A stretch of DNA of 18,216 nt from Hydrogenothermaceae bacterium (GTDB lineage Bacteria; Aquificota; Aquificia; Aquificales; Hydrogenothermaceae), in the NCBI GenBank assembly GCA_012961365.1, contig DTZN01000255.1:1-18216 (forward strand). The letters run 5' to 3'. This document shows, in pieces, positions 1 through 6,350 of the stretch. Each line of letters starts with the position of its first letter. Positions within the stretch are counted from its first letter, which is position 1. The notes under the pieces were generated by a model, which saw only the letters and a program-made list of their open reading frames with translations, was not told where the DNA came from and made no database searches. The position numbers were made by a program, and so were the translations under genes.

Positions 1-70
1 AAAACGATATTCTGCTGCTTCAAACGTTGCGGCAACTCAGGATCAGAATCAGCTGTAATTAAAGCCACAG
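1..70 (-). other. Foreign tip: fragment of a response-regulator receiver domain
   Basis: Read on the minus strand from about position 80 down to 1, this stretch is open and encodes PNIPVALITADSDPELPQ followed by RLKQQNIV. This is the beta-4/alpha-4 region of a CheY-like receiver domain, as found in proteobacterial hybrid histidine kinases (pattern xPVxLITADxDPxL). Its codons (CCG, CAG, CGT, TTG) differ from those of the AT-rich rest of the window. On the plus strand the same bases do not continue sigma-factor region 2, whose recognisable sequence starts only at about codon 67-72. The two readings overlap at about 66-80, so the junction lies there. Most likely a chimeric read or assembly edge rather than a real gene neighbour. 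The domain identity is fairly sure; the donor organism is inference. Confidence 0.7.
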
Positions 71-684
71 GAATATTAGGTTTAGTAGATGCAATAGAAA
101 AATATGATGAATCAAAAGGAGTAAAACTTTCTACATATGCAGAAATTAGAATAAGAGGACAAATAATTGATGAGTTAAGAAAGTTAGATTGGGTGCCTAG
201 AAATATAAGAAAATGGTCTAAAGAAATAGAGCTTGCTATTTTGGAAGTAGAACAAAATAAAGGAAGAGAAGCTACAGCAGAAGAAATTGCAGAGTATCTT
301 GGTATTCCTGTTGATGAGTATATAAGAAGGGCAGAAAAAGTTATGAATAGTGGACTAATATCTATTGAAACAAACATTGGAAATGAGGAAGATGATACAT
401 CTAAGCTATGGCAAATTCTTTCTATAAATGATGATACTCCCGATAAATATGTAGAAGAAAAAGAACTAAAAGAAGTTCTTACTAAAGTAATATCTCAAAA
501 TCTTGATGAAAGGGAAAAGTTAATAATAACTCTATACTATTATGAAGAACTTTCAATGAAAGAAATAGGAGAAGTTTTAAATCTAACAGAGTCTAGAATT
601 TCTCAAATTCACACAAAAGCAATGCTAAAAATTAGAAAAGAACTTGAAAAATATGTAAAATATAGACCTAATGAAGGACAGTAA
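67..684 (+). CDS. fliA: RNA polymerase sigma factor for flagellar operons (FliA, sigma-28), 5'-truncated
   Basis: Alternative sigma factor directing RNA polymerase to late flagellar and chemotaxis promoters. The readable part begins TGILGLVDAIEKYDESKG and continues through STYAEIRIRGQIIDEL and RKLDWVPRNIRK, the hallmark region 2 to region 3 sequence of FliA. Region 3 follows (EATAEEIAEYLGIP). Region 4.2 is at the C-terminus, with the helix-turn-helix LSMKEIGEVLNLTESRISQI. About 205 codons are present, so roughly 35-45 N-terminal residues are missing. An internal GTG at 193 opens an apparent shorter frame, but codons upstream of it clearly belong to the protein. Codons before about 67 do not resemble sigma factor and belong to the foreign tip. 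The stop is TAA at 682-684, and the next gene follows immediately, so the two are probably co-transcribed. The upstream partner, often flhF/flhG, is not in the window. Confidence 0.93.
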   Translation, partial: TGILGLVDAIEKYDESKGVKLSTYAEIRIRGQIIDELRKLDWVPRNIRKWSKEIELAILEVEQNKGREATAEEIAEYLGIPVDEYIRRAEKVMNSGLISIETNIGNEEDDTSKLWQILSINDDTPDKYVEEKELKEVLTKVISQNLDEREKLIITLYYYEELSMKEIGEVLNLTESRISQIHTKAMLKIRKELEKYVKYRPNEGQ

Positions 685-685
685 T

Positions 686-1162
686 ATGTTTGTTAGTTTT
701 TTAATAGGTGATTTAGAGTATTTTATTTTAAGTAATAGAAATGAGATAAATACATATATACAAAAAAATGAATCTATACCTTATGAAAAAAGCTTATTAA
801 TCTTAAATAAATTTGCAGAAACTTTAGAAAAAACATCTCAACTTATAAACTATATTGAAGAAATAAAAGATAAAAATATTTTGAGGGACATGTTTATAAT
901 ATCTTCAGAAAGTTTAGCATGGATACTTTTTACATTACCATCTATAAGTGAAAAACTTCCAATTTTTCCTGAAGAACTAAATATAAATGGACAAAGCATA
1001 TACGATGTAATAGGAAACAATCTTATACAAATAGAAATGCTTATAGACAATCCAGATATAAGTCCATTTGTAGCTAAAAACTTAAAAGAAAATATCCATG
1101 AAATATCTATGGCTATTGGTCACATTGTAAAAATGATGGATAAAAGTAAAGAAAGAAACTAG
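686..1162 (+). CDS. Hypothetical alpha-helical protein downstream of fliA
   Basis: I do not recognise the family. The 158-residue product is rich in Ile, Glu, Asn and Lys. It looks all-helical, without a signal peptide, membrane segment or cysteine motif. An ATG at 671 inside the end of fliA could also be used, giving five extra residues. I prefer 686 because a Shine-Dalgarno-like GAAGGA at 673-678 lies 7 bases upstream of it, while 671 has none. It starts one base after the fliA stop, so it is almost certainly translated from the fliA message and may have a flagellar or sigma-related accessory role. That role is inference from position only. An anti-sigma factor (FlgM) is unlikely because the protein is too long and shows no FlgM pattern. 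Confidence 0.72.
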   Translation: MFVSFLIGDLEYFILSNRNEINTYIQKNESIPYEKSLLILNKFAETLEKTSQLINYIEEIKDKNILRDMFIISSESLAWILFTLPSISEKLPIFPEELNINGQSIYDVIGNNLIQIEMLIDNPDISPFVAKNLKENIHEISMAIGHIVKMMDKSKERN

Positions 1163-1250
1163 TTCCTCAACAAAAATTTGTTTGCTTTTGGCTCACTTAA
1201 TAGGATTGAAGCAAGCTGTAATAGTAATGGTATTTTAGAAATTTGTAAGC

Positions 1251-2264
1251 CTAAAGTATAAGCATTGCATCTCCATAGGAAAAAAATCTATATTGTTTTT
1301 CAACAGCTATTTTATAGGCCTTTAAAATAAAATCCCTATTTGCAAAAGCAGATACTAGTAATATTAGTGTAGATTTGGGGAGATGAAAATTAGTTATAAG
1401 TGCATCTACCATTTTAAATTCATATGGGGGATATATAAAAATATCACTAAATCCTTCTTTTTTTCCTGTTTGCGCATAGGTTTCTAGCGTCCTAACAACT
1501 GTTGTTCCAACAGCAACAACCTTTTTACCTTTTTGTTTTGTTTCTTCAATTAATTTTAAAGTTTCGTCAGGGATTTGATAAAATTCCTCATGCATTTTGT
1601 GTTTTGTTATATCTTCTGTTTGAATAGGTCTAAAAGTTCCAAGTCCAACATGTAATGTGCAAAATGCTTTATTTACGCCTTTTTTTTCCAGTTTTTTTAA
1701 AAGTTCTTCTGTAAAATGAAGTCCTGCAGTTGGAGATGCAACTGCTCCTTCTTTTTTTGCAAAAACTGTTTGGTAATAGTTTTTATCTTTTTCTTCATCT
1801 TCTCTTTCAATATATGGAGGAAGAGGAATATGTCCATATTTTTCTATAAGATGTTTTATATTGTTTCCAATTAACTCAACCTTTGCTTTTCCTTCTTTAT
1901 ATTTTTCAACTAACTTAACCTTAAAATCTTTAGCTATTATAACTTCCTGTCCTTCTTTTAGTCGTTTAATATTTTTTATTAAAACTTCCCATAAATTTTC
2001 AGAAAAAGGTCTAAGCAAAAATATTTCTATATTTGCTCCTGTTTCCTTTTTCCCTTTTAGTCTTGCAGGGATAACTTTTGTATCATTTAAAACCAGTAAA
2101 TCTCCTTCCTCTAGGTAATCTCCTAAATCTCTAAAAATTCTATGTTCTATGGTCTTTGTTTTTCTATTTAGAACCATTAATTTACAACTATCTCTAGGTT
2201 CTACTGGATATTTCGCAATTAAATGCTTAGGAAGCTCATAATCATAATCAGACAGCTTAATCAT
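1251..2264 (-). CDS. queA: S-adenosylmethionine:tRNA ribosyltransferase-isomerase QueA
   Basis: Transfers and isomerises the ribose of S-adenosylmethionine onto 7-aminomethyl-7-deazaguanine at tRNA position 34, forming epoxyqueuosine in the queuosine pathway. The 337-residue length is normal for the family. The N-terminus DYELPKHLIAKYPVEPRDSC and the internal VASPTAGLHFTEELL (about residue 175) are family signatures. So are LHVGLGTFRPIQ, VGTTVVRTLE and the C-terminal LITNFHLPKSTLILLVSAF. Its ATG overlaps the stop of the DUF2905 gene by four bases (ATGA), so it is translationally coupled as the last gene of rpsU-yqeY-DUF2905-queA. It ends 88 bp from the converging gene at 686-1162; I see no strong terminator hairpin in that gap. 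Confidence 0.97.
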   Translation of the reverse strand: MIKLSDYDYELPKHLIAKYPVEPRDSCKLMVLNRKTKTIEHRIFRDLGDYLEEGDLLVLNDTKVIPARLKGKKETGANIEIFLLRPFSENLWEVLIKNIKRLKEGQEVIIAKDFKVKLVEKYKEGKAKVELIGNNIKHLIEKYGHIPLPPYIEREDEEKDKNYYQTVFAKKEGAVASPTAGLHFTEELLKKLEKKGVNKAFCTLHVGLGTFRPIQTEDITKHKMHEEFYQIPDETLKLIEETKQKGKKVVAVGTTVVRTLETYAQTGKKEGFSDIFIYPPYEFKMVDALITNFHLPKSTLILLVSAFANRDFILKAYKIAVEKQYRFFSYGDAMLIL

Positions 2265-2485
2265 TTTGATACCTTTGAAATTATAAGGAATATTAAGGTT
2301 AAAACAATGCTAATTAATATGGAAGTTGTAAGTGGAAAATAAAATACAAAATTATCTTTTTTGATATAAATATCTCCGGGAAGTTTTCCTATATTCAAAG
2401 GTAGTTTTTCAAAAAATAATAAAAATACACCTATTAAAGCTAAAATTAAACCAAGAAAAATTAATGTTTTTCCTACACTTTCCAT
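2261..2485 (-). CDS. DUF2905-family small membrane protein
   Basis: A 74-residue protein with two predicted membrane helices, about residues 6-26 and 50-70. They are joined by a short polar loop containing LPLNIGKLPGDIYIKKDNF. The loop pattern LGxLPGDIxIxRxNxxFYFPLxTSILISI is characteristic of the DUF2905 family, small two-helix inner-membrane proteins of unknown function. In many bacteria these lie beside queA or ruvB. Here the gene sits between yqeY (19 bp upstream) and queA (four-base overlap). No clear Shine-Dalgarno sequence precedes the ATG, so translation may depend on coupling or read-through from yqeY. The family call is good; the function is unknown. Confidence 0.85.
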   Translation of the reverse strand: MESVGKTLIFLGLILALIGVFLLFFEKLPLNIGKLPGDIYIKKDNFVFYFPLTTSILISIVLTLIFLIISKVSK

Positions 2486-2504
2486 CGTAAAAGAAGAAGA
2501 AAAG

Positions 2505-2951
2505 CTAATTAGAAAGCTTTTCCTTGACTATTTTACTAACTAAAGAGCCATCTGCTCTACCTTTAACTTTTTCCATAACCATTTTCATTACCTTACCCAT
2601 ATCTCTCATAGAAGATGCACCTGTTTCTTTAATTACCTGCTCTACTATTTTTACAATTTCTTCCTCTGATAACTGCTTAGGTAAAAACTTAGAAACTATT
2701 TCAAGCTCTTGTTCTTCTTTTTGAGCTAAATCTTCTCTTTTAGCATCTTTATACTGCTTTATAGCCTCTTTTCTTTGCTTTGCATATCTTTGAATAACTT
2801 CTATTATTTCTTCATCAGAAAGCTCTTTTTTCTTATCTATTTGAACTTTTTTTATTTCAGAAATAAGCATTCTTATAACAGATAACTTTAAATTGTCTTT
2901 TGCTTTTAAAGCCTGTTTCATTTCATTTTGTAAGATTTGCAAAAGACCCAT
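2505..2951 (-). CDS. yqeY: GatB/YqeY domain protein
   Basis: A 148-residue stand-alone YqeY protein, related to the C-terminal tRNA-binding domain of the GatB amidotransferase subunit. Visible family features include the N-terminal LLQILQNEMKQALKAKDNLK, then LSVIRMLISEIK. After these come SDEEIIEVIQRYAKQRKEAI and the C-terminal MRDMGKVMKMVMEKVKGRAD, which precedes a conserved GSLVSKIVKEKL. Its exact biochemical role is not established in the family; assistance in tRNA aminoacylation or amidation is the usual suggestion. It follows rpsU by 15 bp, and this rpsU-yqeY pairing recurs across bacteria, which supports the call. An SD-like AAGGAG lies just upstream on the minus strand. Confidence 0.93.
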   Translation of the reverse strand: MGLLQILQNEMKQALKAKDNLKLSVIRMLISEIKKVQIDKKKELSDEEIIEVIQRYAKQRKEAIKQYKDAKREDLAQKEEQELEIVSKFLPKQLSEEEIVKIVEQVIKETGASSMRDMGKVMKMVMEKVKGRADGSLVSKIVKEKLSN

Positions 2952-2966
2952 GTTTATATAAACTCC

Positions 2967-3167
2967 TTATAATAATCCTTTTTTCTTCAATGCTTTTATA
3001 AGTCTTTTTCTTGCAGCTCTTTGTTTTCTTTTTCTTTTAACAGAAGGCTTTTCATAAAATTCTCTTCTTTTCATTTCTGTTATGATGCCTTCTTTTTCAC
3101 ATATTTTTTTAAATCTTTTTAGAGCTTTTTCAAAACTTTCATCTTCTTTTACGATAACAACTGCCAT
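2967..3167 (-). CDS. rpsU: 30S ribosomal protein S21
   Basis: A 66-residue, strongly basic small-subunit protein. The N-terminus [20 protein letters not shown] and the following [19 protein letters not shown] are textbook bS21. The C-terminal tail is almost all Lys, Arg and Ala ([14 protein letters not shown]). S21 binds near the anti-Shine-Dalgarno end of 16S rRNA and helps initiation. This is the first gene of the four-gene operon, with a candidate promoter at 3209-3237. The start is preceded by GGAGG, which is part of a 12-bp palindrome (AGGTTTAAACCT, 3170-3181) beginning 3 bp upstream of the ATG; this could influence access to the ribosome binding site. Confidence 0.97.
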   Translation of the reverse strand: MAVVIVKEDESFEKALKRFKKICEKEGIITEMKRREFYEKPSVKRKRKQRAARKRLIKALKKKGLL

Positions 3168-3169
3168 AC

Positions 3170-3181
3170 AGGTTTAAACCT
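3170..3181. repeat. 12-bp palindrome overlapping the rpsU ribosome binding site
   Basis: AGGTTTAAACCT is perfectly self-complementary. On the minus strand the SD of rpsU (GGAGG) overlaps its left arm. In RNA it could form only a 4-bp stem with a TTAA loop, so structure is weak. As DNA it could be a protein site. Chance is a realistic explanation. Confidence 0.3.
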
Positions 3182-3208
3182 CCTAAATTTAGATTTTTTC
3201 ATCACATT

Positions 3209-3237
3209 AGAATACAATATTTAATAATTTAAATCAA
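3209..3237 (-). promoter_or_regulatory. Candidate sigma-70-type promoter of the rpsU operon
   Basis: On the minus strand there is TTGATT (-35, 3232-3237), a 17-bp AT-only spacer except one G, then TATTCT (-10, 3209-3214). The transcript would start near 3202, about 35 bases before the rpsU ATG at 3167. The region lies between the divergent rpsU and rsmI genes, where a promoter is expected. The rsmI promoter must also lie here; TACAAT at 3213-3218 is a possible -10 for it, without a convincing -35. Confidence 0.45.
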
Positions 3238-3258
3238 TTATTTGAAAGAAAAAAACAA

Positions 3259-4086
3259 ATGGGAAAACTTTTTATTGTATCTACGCCTATTGGAAATTTA
3301 GAAGATATAACAATAAGAGCTTTAAATATTTTAAAAACAGTTGATATTATTGCCTGTGAAGACACCCGTCAAACTAAAAAACTGCTGAAACATTATGGAA
3401 TAGAAGGAAAAAAATTAATTCCTTATTATGATTTTAAAGAAGAAATTTTATCAGAAAAACTTCTTAATTTTTTAGAAGAAAATGACGTAGCTTTAGTATC
3501 TGATGCAGGAACACCTACTATATCTGACCCAGGTTATAAAATTGTAAAAAAAGCCATAGAAAAAGGAATAAATGTAGTTCCTATCCCTGGTGTTTCTGCT
3601 GTAATCACTGCTATATCTGCTTCAGGCCTTCCCACAGATAAATTTATATTTTATGGATTTTTACCAAAATCAGAGAAACAAAAGGAAGATGTTTTAAATG
3701 AATTAAAAAATTTACAAATTACAGGCATATTTTATGAAAGCCCAAAAAGATTACTTAAAACTTTAGAAAAAATACAGAAAATTCTACCTAAAAGCCAAGT
3801 AGTTGTAGCAAAAGAATTAACAAAATTATATGAAGAATTTATAAGGGGAAATCCTAAAGAAATTTTAGAATTTTTTGAGAAAAACCCTAAAAAACAAAAA
3901 GGAGAATTTGTAATTTTAGTTTATCCTGAAGATAATAATAAAAATCTCAATGAGCAAGAAATTTACAATTTTATAAAGGAAAAAAAACAGGAAGGAAAAA
4001 AATCAAAGGATATAGCCAAAGAGTTAGCTGAAAAATTTAACATTAGTAAAAATAAAGCTTATAAGATGGTAATCAACTTTACTTAA
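3259..4086 (+). CDS. rsmI: 16S rRNA (cytidine1402-2'-O)-methyltransferase RsmI
   Basis: A SAM-dependent tetrapyrrole-methylase-fold enzyme that 2'-O-methylates C1402 in the decoding centre of 16S rRNA. The 275-residue length is typical. Motifs in order: LFIVSTPIGNLEDITIRAL at the N-terminus, then DIIACEDTRQTKKLLKHYGI. Next is VALVSDAGTPTISDPGYKIV (about residues 77-96), then PGVSAVITAISASGLPTDKF and GFLPKSEKQK, and finally IFYESPKRLLKTLE. The tail carries a helical basic region (KEKKQEGKKSKDIAKELAEK) followed by a short helix-turn-helix-like end, as in full-length family members. It is transcribed divergently from rpsU, and its last 8 bp overlap the tail of the converging gene at 4079-4858. 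Confidence 0.96.
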   Translation: MGKLFIVSTPIGNLEDITIRALNILKTVDIIACEDTRQTKKLLKHYGIEGKKLIPYYDFKEEILSEKLLNFLEENDVALVSDAGTPTISDPGYKIVKKAIEKGINVVPIPGVSAVITAISASGLPTDKFIFYGFLPKSEKQKEDVLNELKNLQITGIFYESPKRLLKTLEKIQKILPKSQVVVAKELTKLYEEFIRGNPKEILEFFEKNPKKQKGEFVILVYPEDNNKNLNEQEIYNFIKEKKQEGKKSKDIAKELAEKFNISKNKAYKMVINFT

Positions 4087-4858
4087 TTAATTTTCCAGAT
4101 TTTACCTTTCCGATACCTTTAAAAATACCATTTCCATAGATAAATACAATACCTTCAGGAAGTTTTTCATTTTTTATATCAAATTTAATTATCTTTTTGC
4201 TATTTGCTGGTAAAAATACTTTTTCTAATTTTTTATTTAAAGGTTTTACGAAAATATCAACAGAAGTAAAAGAAAAAGCAGTATTGTTTTCTATTACTAA
4301 AAAAGCTACTAATTTTCTATTATTTTGCAAATACCTTACCTTCCAAAATATACCTTTTATAGGATAAGAAATCTTAATTTTACTTTCACCAGATGTTTTA
4401 GAAATTATCTTAAATGTAATTTTTGGTGAAGCAGAAGAAGAATAACTTTTCTTTATTTCTATTTTCGATGGAAAAGTAGGTGTTGGAACAATAATTACAC
4501 CTTTTTTTGTATCTAGAGTTATAAAATCTTTTTTTATTTCTATTACTTTTCCTTTAAATACTCTACTATCTCCAGAAATAACTATTTCTTTTCCTATTAA
4601 ATTTTCTTTCCAGTTTAAAGATGAAGGTTCATAAATATAGTCAACAACTTCTGCATTTTCAATCTCGAAGTTTAAAATTTCTAAAGTATTTAATGGATGA
4701 AGCTCTACTGGACCAAGTATATTTTCCCCTTCTGCAAGCATAAATTCTTCTTCTTGAATATATGTAGCTTTATTTTTGGTTAAAACAATCGTATCTGCAA
4801 AAATTGTGCTAGTCAAAAATAGTAAACCTGATAAAAATAGTCCTACTTTATTCTTCAT
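4079..4858 (-). CDS. Exported DUF4139-like protein
   Basis: A 259-residue protein with an N-terminal signal peptide (MKNKVGLFLSGLLFLTSTIFA, cleavage likely after FA). The mature part is beta-rich. The segment YPIKGIFWKVRYLQNN followed by LVAFLVIENNTAFSFTSVDI matches the Yxvxgl-W-xxY plus N-N-T pattern of DUF4139 domains. These occur in periplasmic or surface proteins of unknown function. The middle (IVISGDSRVFKGKVIEIKKD) resembles the small beta-barrel found before such domains. I chose the ATG at 4858, not the in-frame one at 4876, because it starts directly with a signal peptide. It overlaps the 3' end of the QueD-family gene by 11 bp, indicating translational coupling. The family call is moderate; the function is unknown. 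Confidence 0.6.
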   Translation of the reverse strand: MKNKVGLFLSGLLFLTSTIFADTIVLTKNKATYIQEEEFMLAEGENILGPVELHPLNTLEILNFEIENAEVVDYIYEPSSLNWKENLIGKEIVISGDSRVFKGKVIEIKKDFITLDTKKGVIIVPTPTFPSKIEIKKSYSSSASPKITFKIISKTSGESKIKISYPIKGIFWKVRYLQNNRKLVAFLVIENNTAFSFTSVDIFVKPLNKKLEKVFLPANSKKIIKFDIKNEKLPEGIVFIYGNGIFKGIGKVKSGKLIK

Positions 4859-5195
4859 AATATTCTGCCCCGCCATGTTTTGTTTCCCATATTACAACTT
4901 TTTGAAGTGATGGATATTTTTCTTTTATCTTTTCATATAAATATCTAGCAACATTTTCAGCACTTGGGGAAAAATCATATATATCATTCATACATTTATA
5001 GTTAGGTAATATTTCATCTAAAAACCTGTCTATTTCAATAAAGTCATACCCCATACCACCATTATCTAATTTATCTGCTTTTATAAAAACCTCTATTTCC
5101 CAAGTATGCCCATGTAAAGGTTCAGGTTCTCCATGATAATCTGTTAAATAATGTGCAGCTTGAAATTCTTTTCTAACCCTTACTATATATGGCAT
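4848..5195 (-). CDS. 6-pyruvoyl-tetrahydropterin synthase / QueD family enzyme, catalytic Cys absent
   Basis: A 115-residue tunnelling-fold protein of the PTPS/QueD family (COG0720). Zinc ligands are visible: His15 in EFQAAHYL, and His28 and His30 in LHGHTWEIEV. The C-terminal WETKHGGAEYYE contains the Glu expected to hold the pterin ring, and SPSAENVARYLYEKIK is the usual central helix. QueD carries Cys in a CxxxHGH motif; here the sequence is GEPEPLHGH, with Pro at the Cys position and Glu on either side of it. An ExxHGH arrangement is reminiscent of the PTPS-III group reported to replace dihydroneopterin aldolase (FolB) in folate synthesis. So this may act in folate rather than queuosine biosynthesis, although queA lies in the same window. 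It is the third gene of a tight operon. I leave the symbol blank for that reason. Confidence 0.88.
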   Translation of the reverse strand: MPYIVRVRKEFQAAHYLTDYHGEPEPLHGHTWEIEVFIKADKLDNGGMGYDFIEIDRFLDEILPNYKCMNDIYDFSPSAENVARYLYEKIKEKYPSLQKVVIWETKHGGAEYYEE

Positions 5196-5197
5196 TT

Positions 5198-5695
5198 TTA
5201 CTCCTTTAACATTTTTTGTTTTTTTCTATAATCCCAATAAATTGAGTCAAAAATCATAGAAAGTTCTTCTCCAAATCCTTGTGCTATATCATCTATATAT
5301 GAGTTTGGAGCTATTATATCCCATATATATGGATTTGTTGCAACTAATCCTGTTCCATCTCCTACATCGTATATAGAAACATTTACCACAGATAAAACTG
5401 CAACATTTGGAGTTTCATTAAGTAGTTTTTCAGATAGTTTTTTTCTTGTAATTTGAAGAAGATAAGAATTATTGCCTTTAAATAAAAGCTTTATTTCTAT
5501 ATTATTTTTAGAAGCAATTCTTTTTAACTCATTAACATACTCTTGGGGCTTTATTTTTGGATATGCCTTTTCCATTATTAAAGCTTCTCTAACTGTGTTT
5601 ATTGCAAGACCTTGAATAAATATAAAAGTTATTAAAAATATAGCGATAATACCAAAACCTGTTATTATTACTAAAGGCCAATTTTTAATTTTCAT
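5198..5695 (-). CDS. Membrane-anchored DUF302-like protein
   Basis: A 165-residue protein with one N-terminal membrane helix (about residues 9-31) and a soluble domain, probably periplasmic. The C-terminal half (about 85-150) has the run VSIYDVGDGTGLVATNPYIW, then APNSYIDDIAQGFGEELSMI. This resembles the DUF302 end pattern (a beta strand, a dGxvxvsYxnP-like turn, then a helix). DUF302 proteins are small, of unknown function, and common in sulfur- and heavy-metal-exposed bacteria. The ATG overlaps the end of the small membrane protein gene by 11 bp and the stop lies two bases before the next gene, so the operon is tight. The family call is tentative. Confidence 0.55.
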   Translation of the reverse strand: MKIKNWPLVIITGFGIIAIFLITFIFIQGLAINTVREALIMEKAYPKIKPQEYVNELKRIASKNNIEIKLLFKGNNSYLLQITRKKLSEKLLNETPNVAVLSVVNVSIYDVGDGTGLVATNPYIWDIIAPNSYIDDIAQGFGEELSMIFDSIYWDYRKKQKMLKE

Positions 5696-5849
5696 TAGCT
5701 TTTTGCTCCTTTTGCTTTTCTTTCATTTTTTCTTCGTTATAGCTAGCTTTGATTGCAAGTCCCCAAAGCAGTCCCACAGTTACCACCATAAAGGTAAAAA
5801 ATATTATTCCAGCAAGTTCCCACCATGTGCTTTCTGCATCTGCTCCCAT
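5685..5849 (-). CDS. Small single-pass membrane protein, first gene of a four-gene operon
   Basis: A 54-residue frame: MGADAESTWWELAG, then a hydrophobic helix IIFFTFMVVTVGLLWGLAI (about residues 15-33), then a charged tail very rich in Lys, Glu and Gln. An excellent SD (GGAGGG, 5855-5860 on the minus strand) lies 5 bases upstream of the ATG. The last codons overlap the following DUF302-like gene by 11 bp. These two facts make it a real gene despite its size. It resembles in shape small subunits of respiratory oxidases (CcoQ/CcoS-like) but I see no diagnostic residue, so I give no name. Confidence 0.75.
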   Translation of the reverse strand: MGADAESTWWELAGIIFFTFMVVTVGLLWGLAIKASYNEEKMKEKQKEQKANEN

Positions 5850-5864
5850 AGTAACCCTCCATTA

Positions 5865-5892
5865 GAAAATTAGAATAGGAAAATTAGAATAG
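5865..5892. repeat. Perfect 14-bp tandem direct repeat near a predicted transcription start
   Basis: GAAAATTAGAATAG occurs twice head to tail with no gap (5865-5878 and 5879-5892). Read on the minus strand the unit is CTATTCTAATTTTC. It lies just downstream of the predicted -10 (5897-5902) and upstream of the SD of the small membrane protein gene, so it would occupy the 5' leader. It could be a repeated protein or RNA binding site, or simply a slippage duplication. Confidence 0.85.
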
Positions 5893-5896
5893 TTTA

Positions 5897-5926
5897 ATTT
5901 TATCACTTTATTCTATTTTTATTGAA
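5897..5926 (-). promoter_or_regulatory. Candidate promoter of the 5849-4079 operon
   Basis: On the minus strand TTCAAT (-35, 5921-5926), 18-bp spacer, TAAAAT (-10, 5897-5902). The predicted start, near 5890, falls at the edge of the tandem 14-bp repeat, leaving a leader of about 40 bases before the ATG at 5849. The match to consensus is moderate in a very AT-rich background. Confidence 0.35.
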
Positions 5927-6081
5927 GAAAAATTTTTTTGCCTAAAACCCATTTTGATTCACCTTCAGCTTACCTACTTCAAAATAATTAGTAGCAATTC
6001 TAAATAAATTTATATAAAAAATTAAAAAATACACCTATACATAAAAAATCAAATAGGATTTAAGATAAAAGGAAACACTTA

Positions 6082-6300
6082 ATATCAAGTTTTGCAACAG
6101 TTGTAATAGAAAATCAGTCAATAAGCTATATAATAAAAGGCAAAAGAATACAAACTATGGGGATGAAAGATATACTTCAGGTGTAGAGAATTTAATGAAG
6201 CAGGTTGTTTCAAAAAAAACTACATATTTAAAGCTTGCATGATTATATAGTAAGATTAAAGCAAATATTAAGGATAAGAGTATAAGTAAGCAGCTTCCCT
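6082..6300 (+). pseudogene. Decayed transposon gene remnant, tnpB-like (IS200/IS605 family)
   Basis: The 458-bp gap between 5893 and 6350 holds no intact gene. On the plus strand, 6091-6183 reads FATVVIENQSISYIIKGKRI before a stop. This resembles the start of the TnpB RuvC-like core (xNNFATVV...xYIIKGxxI). In a shifted frame, from about 6190, it reads LMKQVVSKKTTYLKLA, stop, LYSKIKANIKDKSISKQL. That resembles the next TnpB block (xxSKKTKRLxRLYxKxxxRIKDxxHK). Several stops and at least one frameshift separate the blocks, and the C-terminal zinc ribbon is absent. Terminal hairpins were not recognised. The similarity is by eye, so the identity is tentative. 5927-6080 shows only AT-rich sequence with no other feature. 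Confidence 0.45.
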
Positions 6301-6350
6301 GTGAAGTTCTTGATTTTAGTCGCTGGTGGTTTACAAAAATTTCTATATAA

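Noticed and set aside
193..684. fliA starting at the GTG at 193
   Set aside because: Upstream in-frame codons from about 67 encode conserved sigma region 2, so 193 is internal.
1167..1181. AACAAA-AA-TTTGTT inverted repeat as a terminator between 1162 and 1251
   Set aside because: It has almost no loop and no GC pairs of note, so it would not make a stable RNA hairpin.
1163..1250. AATAGGATTGAAGC at about 1199-1212, resembling the 3' end of thermophile CRISPR repeats
   Set aside because: Only one copy is present, with no regularly spaced repeats in the window, so there is no CRISPR array.
4850..5900. preQ1 riboswitch upstream of the QueD-family gene
   Set aside because: The gene is third in an operon and the leader (5850-5890) contains only the tandem repeat and SD; no preQ1 aptamer pattern is seen.
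5893..6350. Possible tRNA, small RNA or riboswitch in the long non-coding gap
   Set aside because: No cloverleaf, T-loop sequence or GC-rich conserved structure is visible; only AT-rich DNA and the tnpB-like remnant.
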